64,000 bases of DNA from Gammaproteobacteria bacterium (GTDB lineage Bacteria > Pseudomonadota > Gammaproteobacteria > DSM-16500), in NCBI GenBank assembly GCA_021324305.1, contig JAJPJI010000015.1:62001-126000 (forward strand), given 5' to 3'. The notes under the pieces were generated by a model. It made no database searches, had not been told where the DNA came from, and worked only from the letters and a program-made list of their open reading frames with translations. The position numbers and the translations under genes are program-made. Below are positions 18,475-27,386 of this stretch, piece by piece. How positions within the stretch are numbered: the stretch's first letter is position 1; every line of letters begins with the position of its first letter.

Positions 18475-19074
18475 ATGGAACCCAGAGAACAGCAAGACAT
18501 TTACGAATCAATTTTGAACACCGCCAGAAGAACATCTGACGGCTTGAAATCGTTAGCTGATAATATTAAAAAAACCCTTGAGGCATTGCTAGCCCCACAG
18601 TATGAAAGAAACTCAAAGCTACAAAAGCTTGCTGTTGCAAACGTAATGGATCCTGCTGTAGCAAGAAATGTTGCTGGCGATGATGTCAGAAACTATGTTG
18701 AAAAGCTGCAGCAAATACATACCGAATTATCAGCAACAAATAAAGAAATTGAACAGATACAAAACCGACTGGCATTACTGCAAGGAAAGACTCCTAACGA
18801 CCCAAGATTAAAAGCAGCATATGATCAGGAACTAAAAGAACTTCACAAGCTAAATCAGGATTATACAAACACCTATCGCTTACTGCAGAAACAAGCCATG
18901 ATATTAAGCGACCCAAAGATTTCTGAAAAACTGGCAGATGTTACACAGAAATCGGATATGGACAAGGCTCTGCAGGGTATCTACGAAAAAGCACGTGAAT
19001 TAAAGGTCGGAGCACAAAAGAAAGTCGAAGCTGTACAGAAAGTTGAAGAATACGTAAGACCGAAACTAGGGTAG
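18475..19074 (+). CDS. Coiled-coil protein of unknown function, 199 aa (effector candidate)
   Basis: I do not recognise a family. The ATG at 18475 is chosen because AGGAG lies just upstream; an earlier in-frame ATG at 18442 lacks a ribosome site. The protein is almost entirely helical and charged. Heptad-like segments include YVEKLQQIHTELSATNKEIE and LKELHKLNQDYTNTYRLLQK, and the C-terminus is lysine/glutamate-rich (ELKVGAQKKVEAVQKVEEYV). There is no signal peptide or membrane segment, so it is cytoplasmic or secreted by a system that does not need one. It sits with three other unknown plus-strand genes between gspG and gspF, behind a PmrA-like promoter. An effector role is inference only. 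Confidence 0.75.
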   Translation: MEPREQQDIYESILNTARRTSDGLKSLADNIKKTLEALLAPQYERNSKLQKLAVANVMDPAVARNVAGDDVRNYVEKLQQIHTELSATNKEIEQIQNRLALLQGKTPNDPRLKAAYDQELKELHKLNQDYTNTYRLLQKQAMILSDPKISEKLADVTQKSDMDKALQGIYEKARELKVGAQKKVEAVQKVEEYVRPKLG

Positions 19075-19113
19075 GTTAAATTCAAGACAAGGTAATAGGA
19101 TAGGAGTTTTCTT

Positions 19114-19896
19114 ATGTTTGAACGGTTGCAGAAGCCTTTTCTTACTGTAGAAACAGGCGAGGCTTATCAACCTATCCGTGTTGCATACGATCTCCTGCAG
19201 CCAGAAAAGTTAAATGACGCCATTGCAAAACTTCAATTCATCGAACCCAAAGACGCCAAACAGGGCGGCGGGTGGAATCTCTTCTGGCGCAATGAATGTG
19301 ATGACCTGCATTTTGAATCCCTGGATTCATTCAAGAAAAATCCACAGCATCCCATTCGTCTTGGCACCATGCTCGTCAAGGACAAAACCCTCTACCTGAA
19401 CCTGCCGTCTTTCAAACGCGCCTGTCTGCTGGTTCCCTTGCTGCATAAACTGATTGATCCTGCCATTGTAAAAATCAAAAAAGCAGACTTCCTGAACAAG
19501 GTTTTTGGGTTGAATGAGCGCTTGCCGCATGGGTTCGCGGAATTATTCGATGAAAACGAACTGGAAAAAATCGTGCATCAGCGCATTCACGATTACGAAG
19601 AAGTGCAGGCGCGTTGCGAACAGGCTTCGACTGCGGAGGAAGCATTTCAAATCCTGTCTGAATACACCAAAACCGAAGCTCATAAAAAACTGCCATACGC
19701 GGAACGTTACGCCTTTCAGGAAGTTGATGGCATGGACCCCGATGTTGCCTATCTGGGTTTTTACATTTTCCTGCGTGGTCGCGAATTGGTCGCCATTCGC
19801 CGCTGGTTTGGTGAAACCGGTTACACGCTGGCCGACGCTGCTGAAGAAACCATTGAACAAGTCTTTGGCGGTATGAATATTGATATTATTGAATAA
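19114..19896 (+). CDS. Conserved-looking protein of unknown function, 260 aa
   Basis: The start has TAGGAG 8 bp upstream, and it lies 39 bp after the coiled-coil gene, so both are probably co-transcribed. The sequence is a well-behaved globular protein without signal peptide or long hydrophobic segment. Notable segments are GGGWNLFWRNECDDLHFESL, RLGTMLVKDKTLYLNLPSF and DVAYLGFYIFLRGRELVAIR, with an acidic C-terminus (AEETIEQVFGGMNIDIIE). Codon use looks like the neighbours'. I recognise no catalytic motif and offer no function. Confidence 0.78.
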   Translation: MFERLQKPFLTVETGEAYQPIRVAYDLLQPEKLNDAIAKLQFIEPKDAKQGGGWNLFWRNECDDLHFESLDSFKKNPQHPIRLGTMLVKDKTLYLNLPSFKRACLLVPLLHKLIDPAIVKIKKADFLNKVFGLNERLPHGFAELFDENELEKIVHQRIHDYEEVQARCEQASTAEEAFQILSEYTKTEAHKKLPYAERYAFQEVDGMDPDVAYLGFYIFLRGRELVAIRRWFGETGYTLADAAEETIEQVFGGMNIDIIE

Positions 19897-19940
19897 CAGC
19901 CGTCTCTTGCCTGCCCTCAACCGGAAATTTCAATTTTTCT

Positions 19941-19973
19941 CTTAATAAATCCTTAAGATTCCATTGTTAAGAT
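19941..19973 (+). promoter_or_regulatory. Perfect PmrA-type box with -10 element
   Basis: CTTAAT (19941-19946), five bases, CTTAAG (19952-19957), ten bases, TAAGAT (19968-19973). The tandem half-sites match the PmrA consensus (C/T)TTAA(G/T)-N5-(C/T)TTAA(G/T) at every position. The start codon of the next gene is about 60 bp downstream. In Legionella and Coxiella, PmrA controls many Dot/Icm effector genes. Confidence 0.6.
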
Positions 19974-20033
19974 TAGGCAATTTTTAAACAGCCGCACGTC
20001 AAAAAGTAAAATAGAACAAGCGACGAGGAACCC

Positions 20034-21035
20034 ATGTTGAGATCAACAAGATCTGATTTGGAGTCGAATTCCAATACTTCAATCGCCATACAATATTCTG
20101 TCAAGATTCATATCCCCAATGAAGAATTTCAACCCCGCGAACAGGAAATCAAACAAACATTTGTAAATCGACGTTCCAGGCAAGACAAGCCACTCATGTT
20201 TACAACTGACTTGTATCAAATCATCCATCCCGGCAATGACCTGAATTTGGCGGCGGTGAGTGGTAGCAATGAAACAATCCCGACGACATTGACATTACAA
20301 TCACTGCAGGAATACTCATCCATGACGGTGACCATTGATGCCAAATGGTTCCATGCCAGTGAAAAGCCGGCAAAAACAGGCGCCGATGCCAATGTTTTTG
20401 GCGGAACCGGAATACTACAGTTAGCGGATGCGATAGATACCCTTTACATTCCCACGCATTCCGCAAGCGAGGTATCCTCTGAATTTCTAGCCAGCTTTAG
20501 TGCCATGCTTGTTCCTGCCAATCAAAAAATTTCTGGCTTTAATACCTCTCCTTATGACTTGTATTTCGTGACCTATCATTTCGATGAAGACTATATCGAA
20601 GATTATGTCCTTAAACCGGATGGCGGTGGCGGCATATTCGTGGAAGAACATGATTTCCCGCATGTGTTCATGCCTATGCATCCTGACTGTAAAGGTGGCC
20701 TGATTCTGGGCCGGAATGAAGGAAAAGACCGCTATAGTTTTGCAGCTTTTGAAATTCCCTTTGGTTATGCGCTCCACATAAAGGCAAATGCCATACATGG
20801 CGATTCGTTTTTCACTGGTCCGTACACGATTTCACTCACAGAAGGAGGCAAGGCATCCACTGTTTTATTCAGGACAAACAAGGAAGAAATTCAACGCATC
20901 AGACAAGTTTCCGCCAAGACATTTTATAACAATCAGCAGCTCTTGTTTGCATCAAAACCATCAAATACCAACTCAGGCAACAGACAGGATGCAGTATCAG
21001 ATTTAAAAAGCCCACAAAAAATATTCTACGGGTAA
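20034..21035 (+). CDS. Protein of unknown function, 333 aa (effector candidate; cupin-like segment)
   Basis: The start ATG has GAGGAA upstream. There is no signal peptide or membrane helix. The middle third is beta-rich and reminiscent of a cupin barrel: EEHDFPHVFMPMHPDCKGGL near 205-224 and GYALHIKANAIHGDSFFTGP near 246-265, each with histidines and acidic residues spaced as possible metal ligands. The family match is not certain. The termini are polar and probably disordered (QLLFASKPSNTNSGNRQDAV). The gene is preceded by a PmrA-type box at 19941. It forms the first of two genes that could share a transcript (74 bp to the next). Confidence 0.72.
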   Translation: MLRSTRSDLESNSNTSIAIQYSVKIHIPNEEFQPREQEIKQTFVNRRSRQDKPLMFTTDLYQIIHPGNDLNLAAVSGSNETIPTTLTLQSLQEYSSMTVTIDAKWFHASEKPAKTGADANVFGGTGILQLADAIDTLYIPTHSASEVSSEFLASFSAMLVPANQKISGFNTSPYDLYFVTYHFDEDYIEDYVLKPDGGGGIFVEEHDFPHVFMPMHPDCKGGLILGRNEGKDRYSFAAFEIPFGYALHIKANAIHGDSFFTGPYTISLTEGGKASTVLFRTNKEEIQRIRQVSAKTFYNNQQLLFASKPSNTNSGNRQDAVSDLKSPQKIFYG

Positions 21036-21109
21036 AGCCCAATAAAAATGATAACGGTTAGCTATCAATTTTAACCTGACACCAAAACATACAAAACGAG
21101 GTATTAACA

Positions 21110-22270
21110 ATGCCAGCATTAGTCTTCAAGGGTAAAAATCTGAATATCAGTTTTGCAGATGATGCGATTACTTTTTATCCTGTCTTTCAATATTACGAAG
21201 GCGACAGCGAGCATAAGTTAAGAAACTGCCTGAGTGTCATTGAAGATTGCCATGGCATTCAATTTGTCATTAAACGATTACCGGATAAGGTTTCGACGAC
21301 CGAGAATGAAAAATTCATCCAGGCACTTGAAGCTATTCATAAAAAAAACGTCACCACTCCCGAGAAGTCAAAGAAAATGACTGTACAGGATGGCGCAACC
21401 ACAACCATCTCTACGAGTGGAGAAGAAGAGAATGAAGAGGATGAACTGCCTTCCGAGTCATTCAAGCAGACAAAACAAACTGACGATGAATTATCTCCTG
21501 ACTCCTATACACTTAAGAGTCAGTCAAAAAATATATTCGACTATGACAAGTTTGTGCGCCGTAACGATGATGATCACATGTTATACCATCGTGACAGCTT
21601 CATCTTGGACGAAAGCCACTGGCATATTAAATTCACCTGCCTGCTAAACATTGATCAACTGGTTGAAATCTTGAATATCTTCATCAAACACCAGTTACTA
21701 ACCAAACATGAGCAAACTAAATTTCTTGAAGCTGTCGAGAAACGTTATTCTGATGCCAGAAGTGAACTGAGCAAGACACTGACTACCGAGAAAGAGGCAG
21801 ATGCAAAAACAATTATCGCCTTCATTAAAAAATGCCCTGACAATGACATCCTGAAGAACTTACATGGCTATCTGACGGCAAAAGTATTTGACTATCTCAG
21901 ATCCGAACCGATCACAGATCAGAACGATTCATCTGCCACGGAGAGAAAAAAATATCAAGGCAGCGATTCAAACGGTCAGATCGTGGCAACAAGCAGAGAA
22001 TGGTCCTTGATTGAAAAAGCCATTACCTTGCAGATGGCGCACAACATTCAAAATCACTGCACCAGGTTTACGCCAGCATTGGGAAAACAATATGCCAAAC
22101 GTTTAAAACATCAATTCTGCTTTTTCAGCATATCGCGTAACGCAAAACATGGTGTCAAGAAAAAAAGCTCTGCCTATCTGGCAATCAAAAACGCGGATGC
22201 CGAGACTATTGAAGGCAAACTGGAACGGCTGGATAAGAAGTTAACATCAAAGCTGGGTCATCATTGCTGA
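21110..22270 (+). CDS. Protein of unknown function, 386 aa (effector candidate)
   Basis: I recognise no family. The N-terminus (LVFKGKNLNISFADDAITFY) and a central block (YHRDSFILDESHWHIKFTCL) look folded. Between them is a low-complexity acidic linker (STSGEEENEEDELPSESF, about 103-120). The C-terminal part is basic and helical (GKQYAKRLKHQFCFFSISRN; LERLDKKLTSKLGHHC). There is no signal peptide or membrane segment. It follows the 333-residue gene by 74 bp with a GAGGT site, probably in one transcript. Its 3' end converges on gspF across a hairpin at 22304. Confidence 0.72.
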   Translation: MPALVFKGKNLNISFADDAITFYPVFQYYEGDSEHKLRNCLSVIEDCHGIQFVIKRLPDKVSTTENEKFIQALEAIHKKNVTTPEKSKKMTVQDGATTTISTSGEEENEEDELPSESFKQTKQTDDELSPDSYTLKSQSKNIFDYDKFVRRNDDDHMLYHRDSFILDESHWHIKFTCLLNIDQLVEILNIFIKHQLLTKHEQTKFLEAVEKRYSDARSELSKTLTTEKEADAKTIIAFIKKCPDNDILKNLHGYLTAKVFDYLRSEPITDQNDSSATERKKYQGSDSNGQIVATSREWSLIEKAITLQMAHNIQNHCTRFTPALGKQYAKRLKHQFCFFSISRNAKHGVKKKSSAYLAIKNADAETIEGKLERLDKKLTSKLGHHC

Positions 22271-22303
22271 AGTCCGTGTTAATCGCGACGCAGAGAAATG
22301 CCA

Positions 22304-22329
22304 AGTCTCTCCTGGATGCGGGAGAGACT
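22304..22329. terminator. Hairpin between convergent genes
   Basis: AGTCTCTCC (22304-22312) pairs perfectly with GGAGAGACT (22321-22329) around an 8-base loop. It lies between the 386-residue plus-strand gene and gspF on the minus strand. There is no T run on either side, so intrinsic termination would be weak. Confidence 0.45.
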
Positions 22330-22345
22330 ACAAACATGTATCTGC

Positions 22346-23575
22346 CTAACCAGTGAACTCGTTCAGATTAAAGATTGGCAGCAGCACAGCAAGAACAATG
22401 AACAGCACAATCACACCCATGATAAGTATGATGGCTGGCTCAAAAAGAGCCAATGCAACCTCGATCAGCCTGCTGATTTCATCTTCCTGATTTTTTGCAA
22501 CCCGCTCCAGCATGGATTCCAGCTGACCGCTTGCCTCACCGCTCGCAATCATGTGAATACTCATCGGTGGAAAATAGCCTGTCTGCTTTAACGCGAGATG
22601 GATAGAAGCGCCTTCACGCACACGGTGTACCGCATCTTCCACTGCATGACGAATTGGAATTGTTGTAATCAGTTGAGCTGAAATAGTCATGGCTTCAAGT
22701 ACTGGGACACCAGACGCAGAGAGAATAGACAAGGTACGTGAGAACCGCGCCGTATCTGCTGTCTTGACTGCATAGCCAATCAGCGGCAGGCGCATCAGGA
22801 AATAGTGTGACTTCTCGCGTAAAGCCTCGCTGCGTTTTAATGCCCGGCGCCACATAAAAACGCCCGCGACAATGGCAATCAATACATAGAGTCCATAACT
22901 TTTTACAAAACCGCTGACCGCAATCAGGATTTCCGTCATCAACGGCAACGCCTGATTGAGATGACCATATACCGCTATCATTTTTGGAACGACATATTCA
23001 AGAAGAAACCCGACAATACCAAAAGCAACCAGCACGATCATCGCAGGGTAGATAAGAGCCGTTTTCAGTTTTTGCTTCATTTGCCATTGCTGTTCGGTAT
23101 ATTCCGCAAGGCGCACTAACACCTTATCAAGATGCCCGGTCTTTTCACCCGCAGCAACGGTCGCGCAAAACAATGCCGTGAATGCTTCCGGATGTTCGCG
23201 CAGCGCGGAAGCAAGCGCATGCCCTTCCACCACCTTGCTTCTTACCGAGAGAATCAAGGCTTTGATTCTCTGCTTTTCTGTCTGCTCGGCAACCGCAGCC
23301 AGGGATTCTTCAACAGGCAATCCTGCTGATAACAAGGTTGCAAATTGGCGTGTGAACAAGGCCAGCTCCTTGCTGCTCAAGCCTTTCTGTCTACTGAACG
23401 CTGACAAGCGTCCAGTTTTACCCGCCGCTTTTTTTTCCTGCGCGGGACGCAAATTCAGTGGTACAAATGCCTTGTCACGTAATAGCTGACGCGCGTGTTT
23501 TTCACTCTCCGCCTCGATGACGCCTTTTTGCTCCTTGCCGTCACTATTGATTGCTACATAATGAAATGCCGGCAT
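22346..23575 (-). CDS. gspF: Type II secretion inner-membrane platform protein GspF
   Basis: The 409-residue polytopic platform protein begins MPAFHYVAINSDGKEQKGVI and contains two homologous GspF domains (LALFTRQFATLLSAGLPVEE near 70-89; TARFSRTLSILSASGVPVLE near 275-294). Each is followed by membrane helices (ALIYPAMIVLVAFGIVGFLL; PAIILIMGVIVLFIVLAVLL). It connects GspE ATP hydrolysis to pseudopilus growth. It ends the gspDEF operon, 6 bp after gspE. Confidence 0.96.
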   Translation of the reverse strand: MPAFHYVAINSDGKEQKGVIEAESEKHARQLLRDKAFVPLNLRPAQEKKAAGKTGRLSAFSRQKGLSSKELALFTRQFATLLSAGLPVEESLAAVAEQTEKQRIKALILSVRSKVVEGHALASALREHPEAFTALFCATVAAGEKTGHLDKVLVRLAEYTEQQWQMKQKLKTALIYPAMIVLVAFGIVGFLLEYVVPKMIAVYGHLNQALPLMTEILIAVSGFVKSYGLYVLIAIVAGVFMWRRALKRSEALREKSHYFLMRLPLIGYAVKTADTARFSRTLSILSASGVPVLEAMTISAQLITTIPIRHAVEDAVHRVREGASIHLALKQTGYFPPMSIHMIASGEASGQLESMLERVAKNQEDEISRLIEVALALFEPAIILIMGVIVLFIVLAVLLPIFNLNEFTG

Positions 23576-23581
23576 GTGATA

Positions 23582-25060
23582 TCAATCCTCGCTTGTGACG
23601 CGCAAAACTTCTTCCAGTGATGTTTCTCCGTTTAAAACGCGGCGAAAACCATCCTGACGCAAACTTGGATACAACCCGCGCACATATTTTCTCATTTGCA
23701 ATTCAGGCACACGATCATGAATCATGGTCCGCAACGATTCATCCACAGCAATGAGTTCATAAACACCGCTTCTGCCGGAGTAACCCGTATGCCTGCAGTT
23801 CGCACAACCCGCAGCATGGTAAATAACCGGTGAGGATGCTTCCGGCACCCCCAGCACTTCACATTCGCGCGCTGTGGCAAGCATCGGCTTTTTACAATCG
23901 TTGCACAATAACCGCATCAACCGTTGGGCAAGCACCCCCGCGAGACTCGATGCCAGGAGAAAAGGCTCAACACCCATATCATCCAGACGGGTAATCGCGC
24001 CTATCGCGCTGTTCGTATGCAGGGTTGAAAGAACCAGGTGACCCGTCAAACTCGCCTGTATGGCAATTTGCGCTGTTTCAAGATCACGTATTTCACCAAC
24101 CATCACCACATCCGGGTCCTGCCGCAAAATTGCGCGCAACCCTTTTGCGAAGGTCATGTTAATCTTGTTATTAACCTGTGTCTGGCCAATCCCGACAAGA
24201 TCAAACTCGATAGGATCCTCCACTGTGAGAATATTGCGTTTTTTATCATTCAGGATAATGAGGCCCGAGTAGAGTGTTGTTGTTTTACCAGAACCTGTCG
24301 GACCGGTGACAAGAATAATTCCGTGCGGCTTCTTGATAAGTGACACGAACAAATCCAGTGTCTTGGGATCCATTCCCAATTCCGCCAGATCAAGGCGAGC
24401 GGTTTGTTTATCCAGTAGTCGAAGCACGGCGCGCTCGCCATGATTGGTAGGCATGGTTGATACACGCACATCCACCGCTCTGCCCCCGATGCGCAAGGTA
24501 ATGCGGCCGTCCTGCGGCAAGCGCTTCTCCGCGATATCAAGACGTGCCATGACTTTAATACGTGAAATAATCAATGGCGCTAGAATTCGCGGAGGCTCAA
24601 TGATTTCACGCAATATGCCATCGACGCGAAAACGAATGGTCACGTGGTCTTCAAACGTTTCGATATGCACATCGGAAGCCTCTTCCTTGATTGCTTCACT
24701 CAACAAGGCATTCAGCAAGCGTATGATTGGCGCATCATCCTGCTTCTCCAGCAAGTCTTCTGCTTTCGGGAGTTCATGCATTAACTCGGAAAGATTCAGC
24801 GATTCGCCAAGATCTTCAGCCATTTGCATGGCCGTGGATGAATCAGTTTCATACGTTTTAACGAGTTGGTCATTAAATTCTTCACTGCTTACCTGATTCA
24901 GTTCTACAGGCATTTGCAATTGCCGCCTGATCTCAGCAAGCACATTCAATGGCGGCTTGATGTGATAAATCACTTTCGCGATATTGTTCTCGATGCTCGT
25001 TACCAGCACACCGTAACGTTTCGCGTACGCAAAGCGTAGTGGATTTATCCTGTTTTTCAT
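23582..25060 (-). CDS. gspE: Type II secretion ATPase GspE
   Basis: This hexameric ATPase powers the pseudopilus. Its 492 residues include an N-terminal domain that binds GspL, a Walker A (GPTGSGKTTTLYSG), an Asp box (VGEIRDLETAQIAIQASLTG), a Walker B region (RQDPDVVMVGEIRD) and a His box (GHLVLSTLHTNSA). The zinc-binding tetracysteine is also present (CNDCKKP ... CANCRHTGYSGRSG), a feature of GspE rather than PilT. The start overlaps the gspD stop as ATGA (25057-25060). Confidence 0.97.
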   Translation of the reverse strand: MKNRINPLRFAYAKRYGVLVTSIENNIAKVIYHIKPPLNVLAEIRRQLQMPVELNQVSSEEFNDQLVKTYETDSSTAMQMAEDLGESLNLSELMHELPKAEDLLEKQDDAPIIRLLNALLSEAIKEEASDVHIETFEDHVTIRFRVDGILREIIEPPRILAPLIISRIKVMARLDIAEKRLPQDGRITLRIGGRAVDVRVSTMPTNHGERAVLRLLDKQTARLDLAELGMDPKTLDLFVSLIKKPHGIILVTGPTGSGKTTTLYSGLIILNDKKRNILTVEDPIEFDLVGIGQTQVNNKINMTFAKGLRAILRQDPDVVMVGEIRDLETAQIAIQASLTGHLVLSTLHTNSAIGAITRLDDMGVEPFLLASSLAGVLAQRLMRLLCNDCKKPMLATARECEVLGVPEASSPVIYHAAGCANCRHTGYSGRSGVYELIAVDESLRTMIHDRVPELQMRKYVRGLYPSLRQDGFRRVLNGETSLEEVLRVTSED

Positions 25061-27111
25061 GGATCCTTCCCAAATGGCGTTGGCAAGTTCCGTTTATTCT
25101 TCCAGGGCGGCAATCTCGTCGGCACCGGCCTGTCACCAATGGTAGCGAGATCATCGGTGAAATTGGATTGGGTCCTGCGAATTTCTCCGTATTTCATTTC
25201 TGAAATCAGCATCGCATTATCATTATTGGTGATAATAATTGGCTTGATAAAAACCATCAGGTTTTTCTTTTGCTGATTCTTGGTTTTTTGCTGGAAGATT
25301 GGCCCGATGATTGGAACGTCGCCCAGGATCGGAACCTTGTTGATATTTTCATTATTGGAGTTGCTGATCAATCCACCCAGCACCAGGACATCATCGCTGT
25401 TGATAATAACGGAATTTGAAATTTTGCTCGTATTAATCAGCGGTGTCAGTCCGGGATTTTGCGGATTTTGAAGCGTGTCATTCTTTAAACTTAATTTGAG
25501 CCGCACCGAGGTGCCGAGATTGATTTGCGGCGTCACATCCAGCTTTAATGTCACGGGTTTATACTGATTGGTGGTAAACGGTGTAACCGTGGTTGCGCTA
25601 TTCGATGTGGCATAAGATCCAGTCTGGAATGGCACATCCTGGCCAACTTCAATCGTAGCTTTTTGATTGTCCAGAACCATAATCGATGGCGTGGAAAGAA
25701 TATCGACACCATTTTGATTACGCAGAATACTTAATACGGCCTGTATCTGCACACTCGGCATGATACCCACCACACCCGCACCTAGCGGCGGGAATGAAGT
25801 CGGCGCACCAGTAGATGTGGGCGCCACTGTTCCCGACGGTGTGACACTTCCCCACTGTATACCCAGACTTTCGATATTACTCTCATCGATCTCGGCAATG
25901 ATGGCTTCGACCAGCACTTGTGCCGGACGGATGTCGAGTTTCATGATAACGTGTTTGAGCGCCTGCATCAGCGTCGGAGGCGCCGTGATAATCACCGCAT
26001 TGGTATTGGGTTCTGCCTGGATATTGGTTGACGTTGATGTGTCCTTGCTTGCAGATGCGGCATTTGCTGCTCCTGTACCAGCAGTGTTGGAAGCGCTGAC
26101 CTCATACTGAGAACCGCTGCTCTTTCCAAGTATATTGGCAGCAATCTTGCTCAATAGCGGTGCCAATGTTTTTGCTTCAAGATAGCGTAAATAAATGACT
26201 TCCGTGTTACCTGCCGGAGCCTGTGCCGGCTGATCCAGCTCTGAAATCAATACACGCATACGCAACCGGGCAGCCTTTGGACCTCCCAGTAAAATGCTGT
26301 TACTGCGTTCATCGACCGCAATGGAAACAGATGTATTTTCACCGGCAGCACGAGATGCAGACAACAGGTTATTTAATACAGTGGCGACTTGCGAGGCCGA
26401 CGCATGATGCAGCGGTATCATCTGGATACCATTCGTTGAAGCCCTGTCGACATCCTGGATGATGGTATGGATTCTTTCCAGATTGGACGCCCGCCCAAGG
26501 AGGATAATCACATTTCCAGGTGTATAGGCGGAAATATTACTCCATTGCGGCAGCATCGGCCGCAATACCGGAATAAGCTGCGAAGCAGAGACATTTTCAA
26601 GCGGTATGACACGCACCACCACTTCGTCTCCCTTGCCCGGCGATGAATTTGTTGCAATACGTGTTGCATTTTCCCCGCTTTCCATATTCGGAACAATCTT
26701 GATAACGTTCCCCGTGGGTATTGCCGAATAACCCAGTATCCCGAGTACCGAGAGAAATACGTCGTATACTTCTGACTGCTTCAGGGGTTTGCTGGATATG
26801 AGGGAAATCTTTCCGCTGACACGCGGATCAACAATAAAATTTTTACCAGTCTCCTGGGAAACCTCATTGATGACGCTCAGAATATCCGCATCCTGCAAAT
26901 TCCACAGCCGCCTGGCTGGTTTGGTTTCCGCCGTCTGACCTGTTTCCACTGCTGCGGGCGCGCTTGCCACTGCTGGCGTAGCGGTATTAGTGGCTGCTAC
27001 TTGTGCCACTGGCTGCTCCGAAAACGATGTTGAAGTGACCAATAATCCACAAATAATCGCGCACAATAATTGTTTAATTATCTGACGTATGTAATATGGG
27101 AAAAATTTCAT
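25057..27111 (-). CDS. gspD: Type II secretion secretin GspD
   Basis: This is the outer-membrane secretin channel. In its 684 residues a signal peptide is followed by an N0 domain (LQDADILSVINEVSQETGKN), three N1-N3 repeats (VRVIPLENVSASQLIPVLRP; MIPLHHASASQVATVLNNLL; IYLRYLEAKTLAPLLSKIAA) and the secretin core (VPILGDVPIIGPIFQ, DDVLVLGGLI). A Ser/Ala/Thr-rich insertion lies inside N3 (about 340-370), as in other GspD proteins. No pilotin gene is adjacent, although the nearby lipoproteins are possible candidates. It is the first gene of gspDEF. Confidence 0.97.
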   Translation of the reverse strand: MKFFPYYIRQIIKQLLCAIICGLLVTSTSFSEQPVAQVAATNTATPAVASAPAAVETGQTAETKPARRLWNLQDADILSVINEVSQETGKNFIVDPRVSGKISLISSKPLKQSEVYDVFLSVLGILGYSAIPTGNVIKIVPNMESGENATRIATNSSPGKGDEVVVRVIPLENVSASQLIPVLRPMLPQWSNISAYTPGNVIILLGRASNLERIHTIIQDVDRASTNGIQMIPLHHASASQVATVLNNLLSASRAAGENTSVSIAVDERSNSILLGGPKAARLRMRVLISELDQPAQAPAGNTEVIYLRYLEAKTLAPLLSKIAANILGKSSGSQYEVSASNTAGTGAANAASASKDTSTSTNIQAEPNTNAVIITAPPTLMQALKHVIMKLDIRPAQVLVEAIIAEIDESNIESLGIQWGSVTPSGTVAPTSTGAPTSFPPLGAGVVGIMPSVQIQAVLSILRNQNGVDILSTPSIMVLDNQKATIEVGQDVPFQTGSYATSNSATTVTPFTTNQYKPVTLKLDVTPQINLGTSVRLKLSLKNDTLQNPQNPGLTPLINTSKISNSVIINSDDVLVLGGLISNSNNENINKVPILGDVPIIGPIFQQKTKNQQKKNLMVFIKPIIITNNDNAMLISEMKYGEIRRTQSNFTDDLATIGDRPVPTRLPPWKNKRNLPTPFGKDP

Positions 27112-27342
27112 ATTATTCTAGAGTCCGGCTTCCATCAAAAATATCGAATAAGGTTATCACAAAACTCCGCCATATCAGTACTGCTTGTTACGCTTTTATA
27201 TGATCAGATACTGATGTACCAACCATTCTGTAAAATGATAAAGTCGTCATCAAGAAATAATGAGAAAATCAGGACACCAGTCTCTGCTGGCACAACACAA
27301 TTGAATGCTTTTACATGAAGGAACAGTTTGATAACTCGAAAT

Positions 27343-27376
27343 AAAGCAGCGCGTGTTGATCAAAACGCGCTGCTTT
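27343..27376 (-). terminator. Rho-independent terminator (bidirectional)
   Basis: AAGCAGCGCGT (27344-27354) pairs perfectly with ACGCGCTGCTT (27365-27375) around a 10-base loop, with T-rich DNA on both sides. It lies 11 bp after the stop of the lipoprotein gene at 27387, which it most likely terminates. Confidence 0.8.
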
Positions 27377-27386
27377 TCAGGTTTGA

